Notes under the pieces: generated by a model
The model's input: only the letters and a program-made list of their open reading frames with translations
What the model was told of the DNA's origin: nothing
Databases searched by the model: none
Made by a program: the position numbers and the translations under genes
Assembly: GCF_050003625.1 (NCBI RefSeq)
Contig: NC_134399.1
Span: 152,204,473 to 152,268,472 of the forward strand
Direction of reading: 5' to 3'
DNA: 64,000 nucleotides
DNA from: Haematobia irritans
Taxonomy: Eukaryota > Arthropoda > Insecta > Diptera > Muscidae
Part shown: piece after piece, positions 44,307 through 56,401 of the stretch
Numbering within the stretch: position 1 is the stretch's first letter
How the letters are laid out: every line of letters starts with the position of its first letter

Positions 44307-45582
44307 ACAAGTAAGTAAAGTCTAAAGTCGGACGGGGCCGACTATATTATACCCTTCACCATTACGTAGACAAAATTTGTGGTACCATCTCAACTCCTTC
44401 AAATTTGTTTGGAGTTATTATCAAGGTTTGTATTCCCATATACAAATATTTATATCTGAAACGATTGGAGACAATTTTTTGTACTTCTACAAAATCGCTA
44501 GAATTAAAAATTAAATCGTCTAACACCCTGGGATGAAACACGATGTTAGTAAAAAAATATTGGAAATATAAAGCTAGAGCAATTTTGATGCAAAAGAGCA
44601 TTTATTGGGCGATACATATGTATTTGAGATATAGGACAATTTGAGTAATATTTCCAATTTTTGAAACATTCTACCATATTTCCCCTACTCTGGCGTACAT
44701 ATATATGGGAGCTATATCTAAATATGAACCTATTTTGACCAAATTTGACATGCACACTTAGAATAATAATCCTGATATCTCAGCAAAAAAAAAAACGTAA
44801 ATGGGAGAATAGTTTTGGCCTCCGTGGTCATATGGGTGTAAATCGGGCGAAAGATATATATGGGAGCTATATCTAAATCTTAAGCGATTTCAACCAAATT
44901 TGGCACACTTAACGATACTATTAAACCAACTCCTTATAAAAAATTTAAAGCAACTCAGGCCAAAACTCTGGCTTTTGAAGTCATATAAGTGCAAATCGGA
45001 CGAACAATATATATGGGAGCTATATCAACATCTGAACCGATTTGAACCAAATTTGGCACGCTTAACGATACTATTAAACGTACTCCTAGTGCAAAATTTG
45101 AAGCAAATCAGGCCAAACCTCTGACTTTTGTGGCCATATTAGTCGAAATCGGACGAAAGATATATATGGGAGCTATTTCTAAGTCTGAACCGATTTGGCT
45201 GATATTTTGAATATCTTACGAAAACCCCCAAAATATTTGGCTGCCGAAATTTTGAGATAATACGTTGATAAATACGTTAATTATGAACAGATCGGTGATA
45301 AATATATATGGCAGCTATATCTAAATCTGAACCAACTTTTTTCAAAATCAATAGCGATTGTCTTCGAGCCCATGTAAAACTCTGTGCCAAATTTCAGGAC
45401 GATCGGAATTAAACTGCGAGCTTTACTTTACACACAAAATTACATATACAGACAGACGGTCGGACAGACAGACAGACAAATCGGTATACTAAACGATGGG
45501 TCTCAGACTTTTCCTTCTTGGCGTTACATACAAATGCACAAACTTATTATACCCTGTACCACAGTAGTGGTGAAGGGTAAAA
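44307..45582 (+). mobile_element. DINE-1/mini-me-like element, family B/D, complete
   Basis: Starts ACAAGTAAGTAAAGTC with palindrome AGTCGGACGGGGCCGACT at 44326-44343. The motif TACCCTTCACCA lies just inside the left end and is inverted at the right end (TGGTGAAGGGTA), where it also folds with ACCCTGTACCAC into a hairpin. The interior has about six units of roughly 150 bp with ATATATGGGAGCTATATC. A (GTCY)n-type tract on the opposite strand (ACAGACAGACGG) lies near 45450. No protein is encoded; the layout matches Helentron-type DINE-1 elements. Confidence 0.8.
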
Positions 45583-45707
45583 CGACATGAATAGAACCCT
45601 GCTGTAGAGTATAGTGTGTTGGATTGCAAAACAACGGGTCTGAGTTTGATTCCTTCTGGCGTCATATAGATGTTCAAAGTAAAAATTGTTCCAGCAATAT
45701 ACCCTTG

Positions 45708-45968
45708 CACAGAAAAAATGTTCATGAAAATATTTCCAATTAAAGTCTTAATTGAGTTTTAAAAAATATTCAATTAAACCATTTAATTTATTAAAAAAAT
45801 TTTTTAATTGAAATAAAAATCAATCACAAACATTAATAGTATCAATTAATCTTTTAATTGGATCAATTAATCTTTTACTTGACTCCCAATTATTTTTTTA
45901 ATTTCATTTCAATTAAAAAATTAATTGGATCAATTAATTTCGTGATTAAATTAGATTTTTTTTGTGTG
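45708..45968. mobile_element. MITE, ACACAGAAAAAA family
   Basis: Starts CACAGAAAAAATGTTCATG and ends AGATTTTTTTTGTGTG. Interior AATTAATT blocks and GTGATTAAATTAG follow the family order. Confidence 0.7.
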
Positions 45969-45974
45969 TGTTTT

Positions 45975-46260
45975 TCATGCCAGCGAAGAAATTCTTTGGT
46001 TTTTTTCAGTCTAACTTTTTTTGTGCATCGGTGAGCTCTTGCACTTTTTAGCTTCAATGGCTTTAGTCCAAACTCATTTTTCAATGTGTGTTGCAACCGT
46101 GTATGTTGTTACGTCAGCTCACGAGCAAGTTTTCTACCACTGTGGCGGGTTTTCGATCAAATCTGGTTTTCACTTTTCGGAGAATTTTTGCTGTTGTTAC
46201 CGTCTTTTCGTCTACGTTTTCGACGCGATGCAGTCACTCGTGCCAAAAATAATGTACCAC
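45975..46260 (-). pseudogene. Tc1/mariner-superfamily transposase, N-terminal relic
   Basis: Minus-strand pieces read RHSGRKLARELT, then LKNEFGLKPLKLKSARAH, then KKVRLKKTKEFLRWHEK. This is the order of the paired helix-turn-helix region and linker in Tc1/maT-like transposases, just before the catalytic domain. At least two stops interrupt it and the catalytic part is not present. Related decayed fragments lie at 11795-11990 and 36190-36242. Confidence 0.7.
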
Positions 46261-46579
46261 AATTGGAAGAAAATTTTACCACAATCTACCAAATTAAAAA
46301 ATGTCATTTTGAAGTTTTTAATCAAATTTTTGTGGTCAGTTTGAAAAAAGTAGTTTTTTTTGGAATGAATGATACTCCTATTAGCGACAATTATTTGAAT
46401 GTATAAATACCCCTGAATTGTCAATGTGTCGAATTTTAAATGTTTTAACGATTTTAGCTTGAACCAACAAGTGAAAATTGCTACTTCTACAAAAAGGGAG
46501 AACTTACTCACAATGGACTTTGATAGTATGAAATTATAATTTTTAAAAATTTTGAATTATCAAAAATTTTCTAAATTTT

Positions 46580-47100
46580 TTTTCTATAGAAAATTTTCTC
46601 AAAATTTTATTTCTATAGAAAATTTTCTCACAATTTTATTTCCACCTTAATTTTTTTTTAAATTTTATTTCTATTGAAAATTTTCTCAAAATTTTATTTC
46701 TTTAGAAAATTTTCTCAAAATTTTATTGCTATAGAAAATTTTCTGAAAATTTTATTTCTATAGAAAAATTTCTCAAAATTTTATTTCTGTAGAAAATTTT
46801 CTCAAAATTGTATTTCTGTAGAAAATTTTATTTCTATACAATTTTTTCTCAAAATTTTATTTCCACCGCAAATTTTCTTAAAATTTTATTACTATTGAAA
46901 ATTTTCTCAAAATTTTTTTTCTATAGAAAATTTTTTCAAATGGTTATATTTCTATAGAGAATTCTTTTCAACATTTTACCTCTACGGATAATTTGGTCAA
47001 AATTCAATTTATATAGAAAATTGAAGTACCTCTAAGTTGGAGAGAAATGCTTTGCAAAATCTACAAAAAACCAATCTACCAAGTAGTAAAGAATCCGTTA
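46580..47100 (+). repeat. 29-bp minisatellite array 6 with flank
   Basis: About 15 diverged units with TTTCTATAGAAAATTTTCTC as the typical wording. The right flank GAAGTACCTCTAAG ... GCTTTGCAAAATCTAC is the reverse of the left flank of array 3. Confidence 0.8.
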
Positions 47101-47235
47101 CTCTCAAAAGAAAACTATTTTATCAGTATATTCAAATATAACATATTTTATTTATAAAAACCGATTTAATGATTCAATCAGATAGAAATTAAACTTTTTT
47201 AATTTAAAATACTTTATTACAAGAATTCATACATA

Positions 47236-48265
47236 ACAAGTATATACGGCCGTAAGTTCGGCCAGGCCGAATCTTATGTACCCTCCACCATGGATTGCGT
47301 AGAAACTTCTACGAAAGACTGTCATTCACAATCGAATTACTTGGGTTGTGGTATCTTAAAACTTCTAAATTCTAAATTGTGAGTTAGTCCATACGTGGTA
47401 TATATCAGACGAAAAAGTTATGTATAGGTAAGTCTACAAATAATTACGAATCGATATGGACTTTTGCACGGTACGTAGAGAGCCAGAATTGAAATACTTA
47501 TGGACCAATTTTTGTGTGATTGGGGATCGATTTATCTGAAGGCTATATATAACTATAGACCGATATGGACCTAGTTAGGCATTGTTGTTAACGGCCATAT
47601 ACTAGCACTATGTACCAAATTTCAACTCACTCGGATGATATTTGCTCCTCCAAGAGGCTCCAAAACCAAATCTCGGGATCGGTTTATATGGGGGCTATAT
47701 ATGATTATGGACTGATATGGACCACTTTTGACATGGTTGTTAAATATCATATACTACCACCACGTACCAAATTTCAACCAGATCGGATGAATTTTGCTTC
47801 TCCAAAAGGCACCGGAGGTCAAATCTGGGAATCGGTTTGTATGGGGGCTATATTTAATTATGGACCGATTTCGACCAATTTTTGCATGGGTATTTGAGAC
47901 CATATACTAACACCATGTACCAAATTTCAGCCGTATTGGTTGAAATTTGCTTCTCTTAGAGTCTCCACAAGCCAAATCGGGGGATCGGTTTATACGGGGG
48001 CTATACATAATTATGGACCGATGTGGACCAATTTTTGCATAGTTGTTAGAAACCATATACTCACACCATGTACCAAATTTCAGCCGGATCGGATGAAATT
48101 TGCTTCCCTTAGAGGCTCCGCAAGCCAAATCGGGGGATCGGTTTTTCAACAGACGGACGGATGGACGGACATGCTCAAATCGACTCAGAATTTCACCACG
48201 ACCCAGAATATATCTACTTTATGGGGTCTTAGAGCAATATTTCGATGTGTTACAAACGGAATGAC
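47236..48265 (+). mobile_element. DINE-1/mini-me-like element, family F, right-truncated
   Basis: Starts ACAAGTATATACGGCCG with palindrome TTCGGCCAGGCCGAA at 47257-47271, then GTACCCTCCACCATGG. It has units of about 153 bp with TATGGGGGCTATATATAATT. It runs into the mini-me core (CTTTATGGGGTCTTAGAGC, GTGTTACAAACGGAATGAC) and then stops, joining a MITE fragment instead of its expected TATACCC end. Confidence 0.8.
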
Positions 48266-48345
48266 TTGGATCCAAAGATCCTTTAAGGATTTTGGTATTG
48301 ATTTCGTGCCAAAGATGCGATTTCTTTAAGATAAATATATTTTCG
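48266..48345 (+). mobile_element. CACTGAAAAAAA-related MITE fragment
   Basis: The sequence TTGGATCCAAAGATCC, CCTTTAAGGATTTTGG and GCCAAAGATGCG matches the variant fragment at 26605-26715. Confidence 0.55.
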
Positions 48346-49398
48346 CGACCTGTCTGGCTTTAAATCTAGGTGTTCTCCACTAGGTGTTCTCAAATAATCA
48401 CAACAAATCTTACGTTCTATAGGAAATACACAAACCCACTTAAGTATCCTCCCAAATTTGGAAATCTTAAACCTGTCACTCTCAGAAGTGATATGGTAAT
48501 TAAAAAGCACACCTGAACTCAGCCACTTCCGTTTTGTTAAAATTCTTTATTGTTTTTTACTCGATATTATGATATAATAAAATATTTATTTAAGACCTGT
48601 GAAGAGAGGTGGTACCGCCCCTCAACAAAACACAAAAAAAAACAAAAATGACAAAAATGTTTTATGTTCTCTAACGAGCAATTCGATCATAAAATTCTCA
48701 CATAAATGTTTAGTTGGCGTTTTTTTTTTCTTTCAAATTTTATTGACATTCGATGGCGATGGGGTTGACGACGTTGATGATGGTGAGGGGACGCTGTTGA
48801 TGTGGCATTCATATTAGGATATTTAGATGGATGGATGGAATGGTGGCATCTTGAATGATGATTTTATGAATTTCGGGCTGGAGTGTGAGTGTCTAGTGTG
48901 TGATGAGGTTCACTGTATATGGGTGAATGAATGTGAGGGCGTACGGGTGTTAACCAATTTGATTTGTTATGACAGTTCACTGACAGATGTCAGCCTGGCC
49001 GTTTTTTTGCTTTGTATGCATTTTGAATGGGAGGCTTTTAAAATTCTTATTTTCTAATAAAATAAAATAAAAGTGTGAAAAATGAAGCGGTATCAATGAC
49101 GATGACGATAACTACGAAAACGACTACAAACCGCAGAAAAGCAACACTGAATTTATGCCATATAGTATTGACTGATATGGCTCCAAGGAATTATTGTAGG
49201 TGGAATGGAGGCTGGCCGTTTTATCATGCATTTGACTTGTGGTTATTGTGTTTCACATTTCATTCACCTTCAATTCATTGCAGTTCTATGACTACATTTC
49301 ACACTTGTCCCGTATGGGTTTAATGGATTTGTCTGAGATCCAATGACGTATGCTGTCGGTTTGACACAAGTGTTGGCGTATGTTTCCGCTTCGATATG
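48346..49398. other. apparently unique sequence, no confident gene
   Basis: Composition is more balanced here, and short open frames occur (for example 48827-49057 and 49075-49323, plus strand). Their wording is low-complexity or Cys/Trp-rich without a domain. Repeats of GATGG near 48824 and GACGATGACGATAACTACG near 49098 are simple sequence. Confidence 0.35.
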
Positions 49399-51528
49399 CA
49401 CTGAAAAAAAAGCATGTCCGGTTGCAAAGATTTTGTCTTTACTTTAAAAATTTTGGTATTCATTCCGAGTCAAAGAAGCGGAGAATACAAGTAAGGATAC
49501 TTTTAAGACACAATTCTATTTTAAATTTGGGATTGCTTCTAGGAAGCAAATTTTAATTTTTCGCTTTTTCAGTTTTTATACCCTCCTCCATAGGATTGGG
49601 GGTATATTAACTTTGTCATTCCATTTGTAACACATCGAAATATTGCTCTAAGACCCCATAAAGTATATATATTCTGGTTCGTGGTGAAATTCTGAGTCGA
49701 TCTGAGCATGTCCGTCTGTCCGTCTGTTGAAATCACGCTAACTTCCGAACGAAACAAGCTACCGACTTGAAACTTGGCACAAGTAGTTGTTAGGTCGGAT
49801 AGTATTGCATATGGGCCATATCGGTCCACTTTTACGTATAGCCCCCATATAAACGGATCCCCAAATTTGGTTTGAGGATCCTCTAAGAGAAGCAAATTTC
49901 ATCCGATCCGGCTGAAATTTGGTACATGGTGTTAGTATATGGTCTCTAACAACCATGAAAAAATTGGTCCACATCGGTCCATAATTATATATAGCCCCCA
50001 TATAAATCGATCCCCCGATTTGGCTAGCGGAGCCACTAAGAGAAGCAAATTTCATCCGATTCGGCTGAAATTTGGTACATAGTCCATAATTATATATAGC
50101 CCCCATATAAACCGATCCTCCGATTTGGCTTGCGGAGTCTCTTGGAAGACCAAAATTCATCTGATTCAGTTGAAATTTGGTACGTGGTGTTAATATATGG
50201 CCTCAAACACCCATGCAAAAATTGGTCGAAATCGGTCCATAATTATATATGGGCCCAATATAAACCGGTCCCCAGATTTGACCTCCGGACCCCTTGGAAG
50301 AGCAAAATTATTCGATTCGGTTAAAATTTGGTACATGATGTTAGTATATGGTATCCAACAACCATTCAGGAATTGGTTCATATCAGTCCATAATTATATG
50401 TAGCTCCTCTATAAACCGATCCCCAATTTGACTTCCGGTGCCTTTTGGAGAAGCAAAAATTCATTCGATCTGGTTGAAATTTAGTACGTGGTGGTAGTAT
50501 ATGATATTTAACAACCATGCCAAAAGTGGTCCATATCAGTCCATAATAGTTTATAGCCCCCATATAAACCGATCCCCAGATTTGGTTTTGGAGCCTCTTG
50601 GAGGAGCAAATTTCATCCGAGTTGAAATTTGGTACATTCTGCTAGTATATTGCCGTTAACAACCATGCCTAACTAGGTCCATATCGGTCTATAGTTATAT
50701 ATAGCCCACAGATAAATCGATTCCCAATCACACAAAAATTGGTCCATATCAAGTTGATAATTGTATATAGCCCCCATATAAGCGACCTCCATAATTCAAT
50801 TCTGGCTCACTACGTATCGTGCAAAAAGCCCATATCGATTCGTAATTATTTGTAGTCTTACCTATACATAACTTTTTCGTCTGATATATTCCACGTATGG
50901 ACTAACTCACAATTTAGAAAACGATGTTAAGAAGTTTTAAGATACCACAACCCAAGTAATTCGATTGTGGATGACAGTCTTTCGTAGAAGTTTCTAAGCA
51001 ATCCATGGTGGAGGGTACATAAGATTCGGCCTGGCCGAACTTCCGGCCGTATATACTTGTTTTTTCTTCATATGCTATCAAAGTCCTTTAAAAACGAGTT
51101 AACGACAACTTTATTTTCCAAATTAAGACTCGACTTCCAGTACATATTATGCTATGTTTCAAGTAAACAATGTCTTAAATAAAGTTTTGAAAAACATTTC
51201 CTATATTTGAACGATTTTTGGCTTTGTAGTCAAGATGCAAAAAGACAACAAATTTGAAGACAATTTCTTTAATTTTAAAGAGTTTTTTCTGAATTATTAA
51301 AGTCAAGTTTACCTTAGCCCAAACATTTTTTCTTTCATGTTATGATACCCATTTTTAAGTCAAATCACTTAATTATAAGGATAATACGACTTCATTGAAA
51401 ATTTTATCGACTTTTGGACAAGGAAAAAAACTTTATATTAGAGAAATGTGTCTTCTATGCTAAGCAAAATTTGCATTCGTATTTTAAAGACATGAAATCT
51501 TTTAACTCACGACAATATTTTTTTAGTG
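49399..51528 (+). mobile_element. MITE-like element, CACTGAAAAAAA family, copy 3, split
   Basis: The two pieces 49399-49574 and 51062-51528 together reproduce the order of the 438-1079 copy. The join falls at TTTTTCAGTTTTT | TTTTTCTTCATATGC. The termini are CACTGAAAAAAAAGCATG and ATATTTTTTTAGTG. A DINE-like element occupies the gap. Confidence 0.8.
49575..51061 (-). mobile_element. DINE-1/mini-me-like element, family F, complete, nested in MITE
   Basis: Left end TATACCCTCCTCCATAGG; core GTATATATATTCTGGTTCG and GTCCGTCTGTCCGTCTG near 49710. About seven units of roughly 153 bp follow. The right end reads GGTGGAGGGTACATAAG with palindrome TTCGGCCTGGCCGAA at 51025-51039 and ends CGTATATACTTGT. 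The motif TACCCTCCNCCAT is inverted at the two ends. It inserted within a run of T. Confidence 0.85.
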
Positions 51529-51644
51529 TACATATACGGTGTTTGCTAACTGTAATGATTAGAAAAATGTTCAAAAAAAAAAAAAAAAACATTATATACA
51601 GGCGTACTCTTTTTAGCCAGAAAGGAAGTGTTTAACACGAGAAG

Positions 51645-52152
51645 ACTACACGGACGAAAAAACCTGTTTTTCAAATGTTTGGGTGTAAAAATTATATGTT
51701 TGGAACTCAAAATTTTAACACAATATTTTGAAGTGCAAGCATACAATGTTCATAAACTAACATAACATGTTTGGGACATATATGTTAATATGTTACAACA
51801 TATTATGTTTGGGACATAAAATATTTTTAAATGTAATATGCTTGGATGCAAACATATATTAATTTAAAAATAGCCTATAAACATATATGTGTTTAGAAAG
51901 AGAGACCTAGAGAGCATGCTGCAAGTAAAAGAATGGAAATAACCAATTGGCGCCTTAAAAATTTATATACACAAAGAAAATTTCATTAAAATTTTTTCTA
52001 CCAGTGTATGCCTAAGGTGAAACATAATATATTTGAACAATACAAACAATATTTTGTTTGGACCAATCCTGAAAATATATATGTTTGAAGCAAAATGGGG
52101 TATGCTTGGGGTATACGAGTATGTTACAGAAGCGATTTTTTTTGAGGGTGTA
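51645..52152. mobile_element. putative MITE with ACATATATGTTT-rich interior
   Basis: The left edge reads TACACGGACGAAAAAACC and the right edge, inverted, TACACCCTCAAAAAAAATCG, a partial terminal match. The interior repeats variants of ACATATATGTT and TGTTTGGGACAT. There is only one copy in the window, so the call is tentative. Confidence 0.4.
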
Positions 52153-53421
52153 TGAAGGTTCCAAAATACCAGATATGGAGACATCTAACTCTTTCATATT
52201 GTCTGATAATTAGGAAAATTAATTAATTACTCAGAAGCAGTTCATTTGATGATTGTTATTTTGTCGGCAAATGTGAAGCGTAGAATAATGCGAGCTGAGC
52301 CGAGCTTTGAGAAACTAACACCCTTGATAATAAAATCGAAAAAATTGGTGTAACGTTGTTTAATATATTTCATGATCCTACGGTCTTCCGGATATATTTT
52401 CACCATTATAAAAAGGCATAGATGATTTCCAAATTTTAGAAGCAATTTATATGAGAGAAGGCTATAAAGGAACTAAATATTATATATGGAAATATCTAAC
52501 TCTTCCGCCTTGTCTGGTAATGAGGATAATAATATGTTTCATAGAAGATCAGTTGAAGTGATGATTGTTATTTCGGGCTCAGCCAATATGAGAAATTATA
52601 TGAAATGTTTTAACTTTAGTTAATGTCCCTAATAATAAAATTATTATTAGGGACATGAAATGAATGAAATTATTATTATTATTTGAAACACTGTTCCATA
52701 AACAGTAAACACCATAAACACAGCAAACATGTAAATTAGATTGGAGACGAGCAATATATATATTTTTATTAATTATATTTCATATGGAGATTTAAACGAT
52801 TCAAAGATTACCTTTATAACGGTACGTTTAAATTAGGTTAATTCTGAAAAAATATTCATTCAAAATATTTGAATAGTTAACAACTATCGTAAACACTGCA
52901 GTAAGATAATTTTAGCTAAATTTATGAAAAATTATTTTTGTATATGCATCATAGTCACATTGTTTTGGGTTTATTTAACAGAGGCATTGTTTACACCAAT
53001 AGGAAGGTGATAAATTATACATGAATCAGCAGGAGGTCGGTCCAATTGTCATGGGGGTAATGTGTGCTAAATGAGATTTTAATTAGTGGGTGCAGGCAGA
53101 TATGCCATTTGATACACCCAATATTTCGTTGTAGTTGTTGACTTGCTGTATTGTTTTGATAAATTATTTGATTATTGATTATTTAAAAAATGCTCGATTA
53201 AGTTGTATTAGTAGTTTCAATGTTGGGAAAATGAATTTATTGCTCCAAAGTAATTTGTTTTCCATCCGTGTGAGAACATTTTTGTATTATAAGGGTTTAT
53301 ACTGAATTATACTTGTATCCAATTGCTTTTCGTTTGGTGATAACAAGCTGAGAAGGAATATGATCACCCCAAACATATTTCAAGAATATAATATTACTTT
53401 TGGACGGAGAGCATATGGCAA
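52153..53421. other. AT-rich sequence, no gene recognised
   Basis: Nothing beyond short AT-driven open frames. An inverted AATTATTATT motif occurs near 52636-52680. Confidence 0.4.
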
Positions 53422-54000
53422 ACACAAAATTTTTTTTCTGATTCAATCACGAAATTAATTGATCCAATTATTTTTTAATTGAAATGTCCTCAATCGCGAA
53501 AATGATATTATCAATCACATTTTTAATTGGACATAAAACTTTTTTTAATTAAAAATATAATTGATTTGATTTGAAAATTTCAATTAATTTTTTAATTGAT
53601 TCAATTAAAAAGTAAACTGATGTTGATCGAAATACTTAGTTCATTTTTGAATTAAAAACGTAACTATTTACAATTACTTTATTATCTGACTTTTTGTTTT
53701 TATTTTGATTAAAAAATCGATTGTTTGAAATAAATTTTTATTTAAAAATTAAAAAAAAAAAAAATAATCCATCACTTTTTTAACTGATTTATTCTTTCGA
53801 GTTTGATTAAAAAGATAATTATATCAATTAATTTTTTAATTAAAAATTTATAAATTTTCAATCACTGACTTAATTAAGTGAACGTTTCTATCTTGATTAA
53901 TTGTATAAGTTATTGCATCAATTAATTTATTAATTGAAAAAAAATTTCAACTTCAATTAATTTTTTAATTGGAAATATTTTGGAGATATTTTTTTCTGTG
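53422..54000. mobile_element. MITE, ACACAGAAAAAA family, long copy
   Basis: Starts ACACAAAATTTTTTTTCTG, ends GAGATATTTTTTTCTGTG. It is about the same length as the copy at 30028-30598 but in the opposite orientation (for example CAATTAATTTTTTAATTGG near the right end). Internal AATTAATT repeats are dense. Confidence 0.75.
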
Positions 54001-54091
54001 CATGCTTGTCGCAACCAAAATGCGAATCCGATTCCAGCATTTTTCATCAGCCTCGACTGCGATTGCGGAGTAGATTCCGGGTAATATAACT

Positions 54092-54260
54092 ACACAGAAA
54101 AAAATTTCACAAATTTTTTTCCAATTAAAATCTTGAGTTTTATAAAATATTCAATTAAAAATTTAATTGATTCAAAAAATGTTTTAATTGGAAAAAAATG
54201 AATCACACAAATTAATAGTATCAATTAATTTTTTAATTGATACTATCATTTTTTTTGTGC
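54092..54260. mobile_element. MITE, ACACAGAAAAAA family, short copy
   Basis: Starts ACACAGAAAAAAATTTCAC, ends ATCATTTTTTTTGTGC. It appears to be an internally deleted form of the 240-bp type. Confidence 0.65.
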
Positions 54261-54484
54261 AAATACAAAAAGGGATCGATATAAATTATCTCACTCATTT
54301 ATGTATGCAAAAGAGCTTTAAATTTCACATTTAACGTCAATTGCGCACTGACAAACCTTAGCATTTTCAGAGTCTAAAAGAACTCTATATTCGATTTTTT
54401 TAAATAAATTAAAATATGACATAAGTCTATACAGAGGCCCGTCCCAATATGAGCAAATACCAACAATCTTCAGTATATGTATTT

Positions 54485-54770
54485 ATAACGAGTATCGAAA
54501 GTCTAAAGTGGGGTGGGGCTGACTATATTATACCCTGCATCACTTTATAGATCTTCATTTTCAATACCACCTCAAATCCTTCAAAAATTTTGGTTGCTAT
54601 ATATAAAGGTTTAACATATGTTCCCCGTATATCTATATTTATCTCTGAACCAATTTGGACAAAAGTTTTTACAAAATCTCTAGACCTGAAATTTCAACCG
54701 GCTAACGCCCTTGGATGGTGTTAGTAAAATAATAAAATAAAATAATAATGCTGTAGATTGTTATTACTCA
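54485..54770 (+). mobile_element. DINE-like family B/D, left-end fragment
   Basis: The phrases AAAGTCTAAAGTGGGGTGG and GGCTGACTATATTATACCCT are a decayed form of the palindrome-bearing left end at 44307. The fragment stops after one unit. Confidence 0.65.
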
Positions 54771-55162
54771 AAATATTTAGAGAATCCCGAAAAAATCACG
54801 GATAATCCTGGGATTCAATATTTAGAAATCCCGGAATTTTTAAAAATCAATCCCGAATGACAGCCCTAGTCTCAATGGATGTTATATAAAAAATAGTGAC
54901 AAAAAAAACCAAAAATTTGATTTTGTAGCCCCCAAAAACCCTACGATCCGATGAATATGTAGGCTTTTATGCACTCAAGAATCTGTTTATGTAACGCTAT
55001 ATAAAAATCTGCGCTATATAAAAATTGAGGCAATCGTATGAAAATTTCAGGCTGGAAAAATGGTACACATTTGGTAAAACCAAACTGGTCAAACTTAACC
55101 TAAGCGCTCAAGAAACCAAACCGAAAGACAGATGGATAAAGCTATATCGTTGAACAAATGTT
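54771..55162. other. unassigned sequence
   Basis: Contains AATCCCGGAATTTTTAAAAA, a motif also near 4820. No gene is seen. Confidence 0.35.
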
Positions 55163-55396
55163 ACATAGAAAAAAATTGCACGAAAATTTTTCCAATTAAA
55201 GTCTTGAGTTTTAAAAAAATATTCAATAAAAATATTAATTCAACAAATTTTTTAATTGAAACTAAAATCAATCACAAAAATTAAAAGCATCAATTAATTT
55301 TTTAATTGGTATTATCATTTCTGTGATTGAAGACATTTCAATAAAAAAAATAATTGGATCAATTAATTTCGTGATTGAATCAGAATTTTTTTTTAC
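55163..55396. mobile_element. MITE, ACACAGAAAAAA family
   Basis: Starts ACATAGAAAAAAATTGCACG and ends CAGAATTTTTTTTTACA. The interior follows the same order as 55628-55866. Confidence 0.7.
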
Positions 55397-55627
55397 AAAT
55401 AGAATTTTAGTCCAAATTCTAGTCCGTCGTCTAGTCCAACATGTTCAGATTTGGAAACAGACATAATCATGAACTTTTAGACATTGTTGAGACCTAATCG
55501 GATCTCAGAGTTATCCAGGTTAGGTTCATATTGGGGAGCACATCGTTCTAATACCCTAGATGGTGAAAATATTAATTTTAGCTATAGTTAAACAATTTAA
55601 TTAATAAACGTGGGTTCATTTACACAT

Positions 55628-55866
55628 ACACAGAAAAAAATTTTACGAAAAATTTTCCAATTAAAATTTTAATTGAGTTTTACAAAATAATAAATTAAAA
55701 ATTTACTTGAATCAACAAATTTTTTTATTGAAACAATCATCAATCACAAAAATTATTAGTATCAATGAATTTTTTAATTGATACTATCATTTCTGTGATT
55801 GAAGACATTTCAATTAAAAAATTAATTGGATCAATTAATTTCGTGATTGAACAAAATTTTTTGTGT
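55628..55866. mobile_element. MITE, ACACAGAAAAAA family, 239-bp type
   Basis: Starts ACACAGAAAAAAATTTTACG and ends GAACAAAATTTTTTGTGT. The interior contains TTTTCCAATTAAAATTTTA, GATACTATCATTTCTGTGAT and AATTTCGTGATTGA. This is a good representative of the short type. Confidence 0.75.
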
Positions 55867-56401
55867 GTATAAATTAGTTACATGTTTCCTTCTATGCGTA
55901 TGATTACCATTAATGGGAGACCACCTGAACGTATAATCAATACCCAGCAAAAAAAAATTGGCAGTTGTTCCACAAACATTTCTCTTAAAACCCAATCCCG
56001 GGATCCCATACCGATTTTTTCCCTTCCGATGCAATACTTTTGGAAAAGTCTTAGAAAGTACGGAATTAGGCCGTTTTAAGTGAAAATAAAAGTTTTGGAC
56101 AATTAAACTTCGCAAAAAAGAATAGAAAATCCATAAAAATATAAAAAATAATAATAAATAAAAAAAACTCATCGCCGCTGGGATTTTAACTTGTGCCGTT
56201 TGACTTTCTCTCTTCCATGGTTTGAGAAGGTTTTGGAAATATTTAATAATTTTTATTTTTTTTTTGATTTTTAATGGAAAAAAATATATTCCGAAAATAA
56301 ATAAAAACGATGTATAACATAAAAAAAAATAATTTTTTAGAAAAATATTTAGTAAAAAATTGCCGCTGGTTAGATTTAAACCAGGTTGGATTTTCATTCA
56401 T
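55867..56401. other. AT-rich sequence with an M1-like edge
   Basis: ACCCAGCAAAAAAAAATTGG at about 55944 resembles an M1 terminus but no partner was found. A 188-codon minus-strand frame spans this stretch and part of the neighbouring MITE; it is Phe-, Leu-, Ile- and Lys-rich as AT-rich DNA predicts and is not annotated as a gene. Confidence 0.4.

Noticed and set aside
55831..56397. 188-codon minus-strand frame as a membrane protein gene
   Set aside because: Its Phe, Leu, Ile and Lys-rich content is what AT-rich DNA encodes by chance, and it runs into the neighbouring MITE at its C-terminal coding end.
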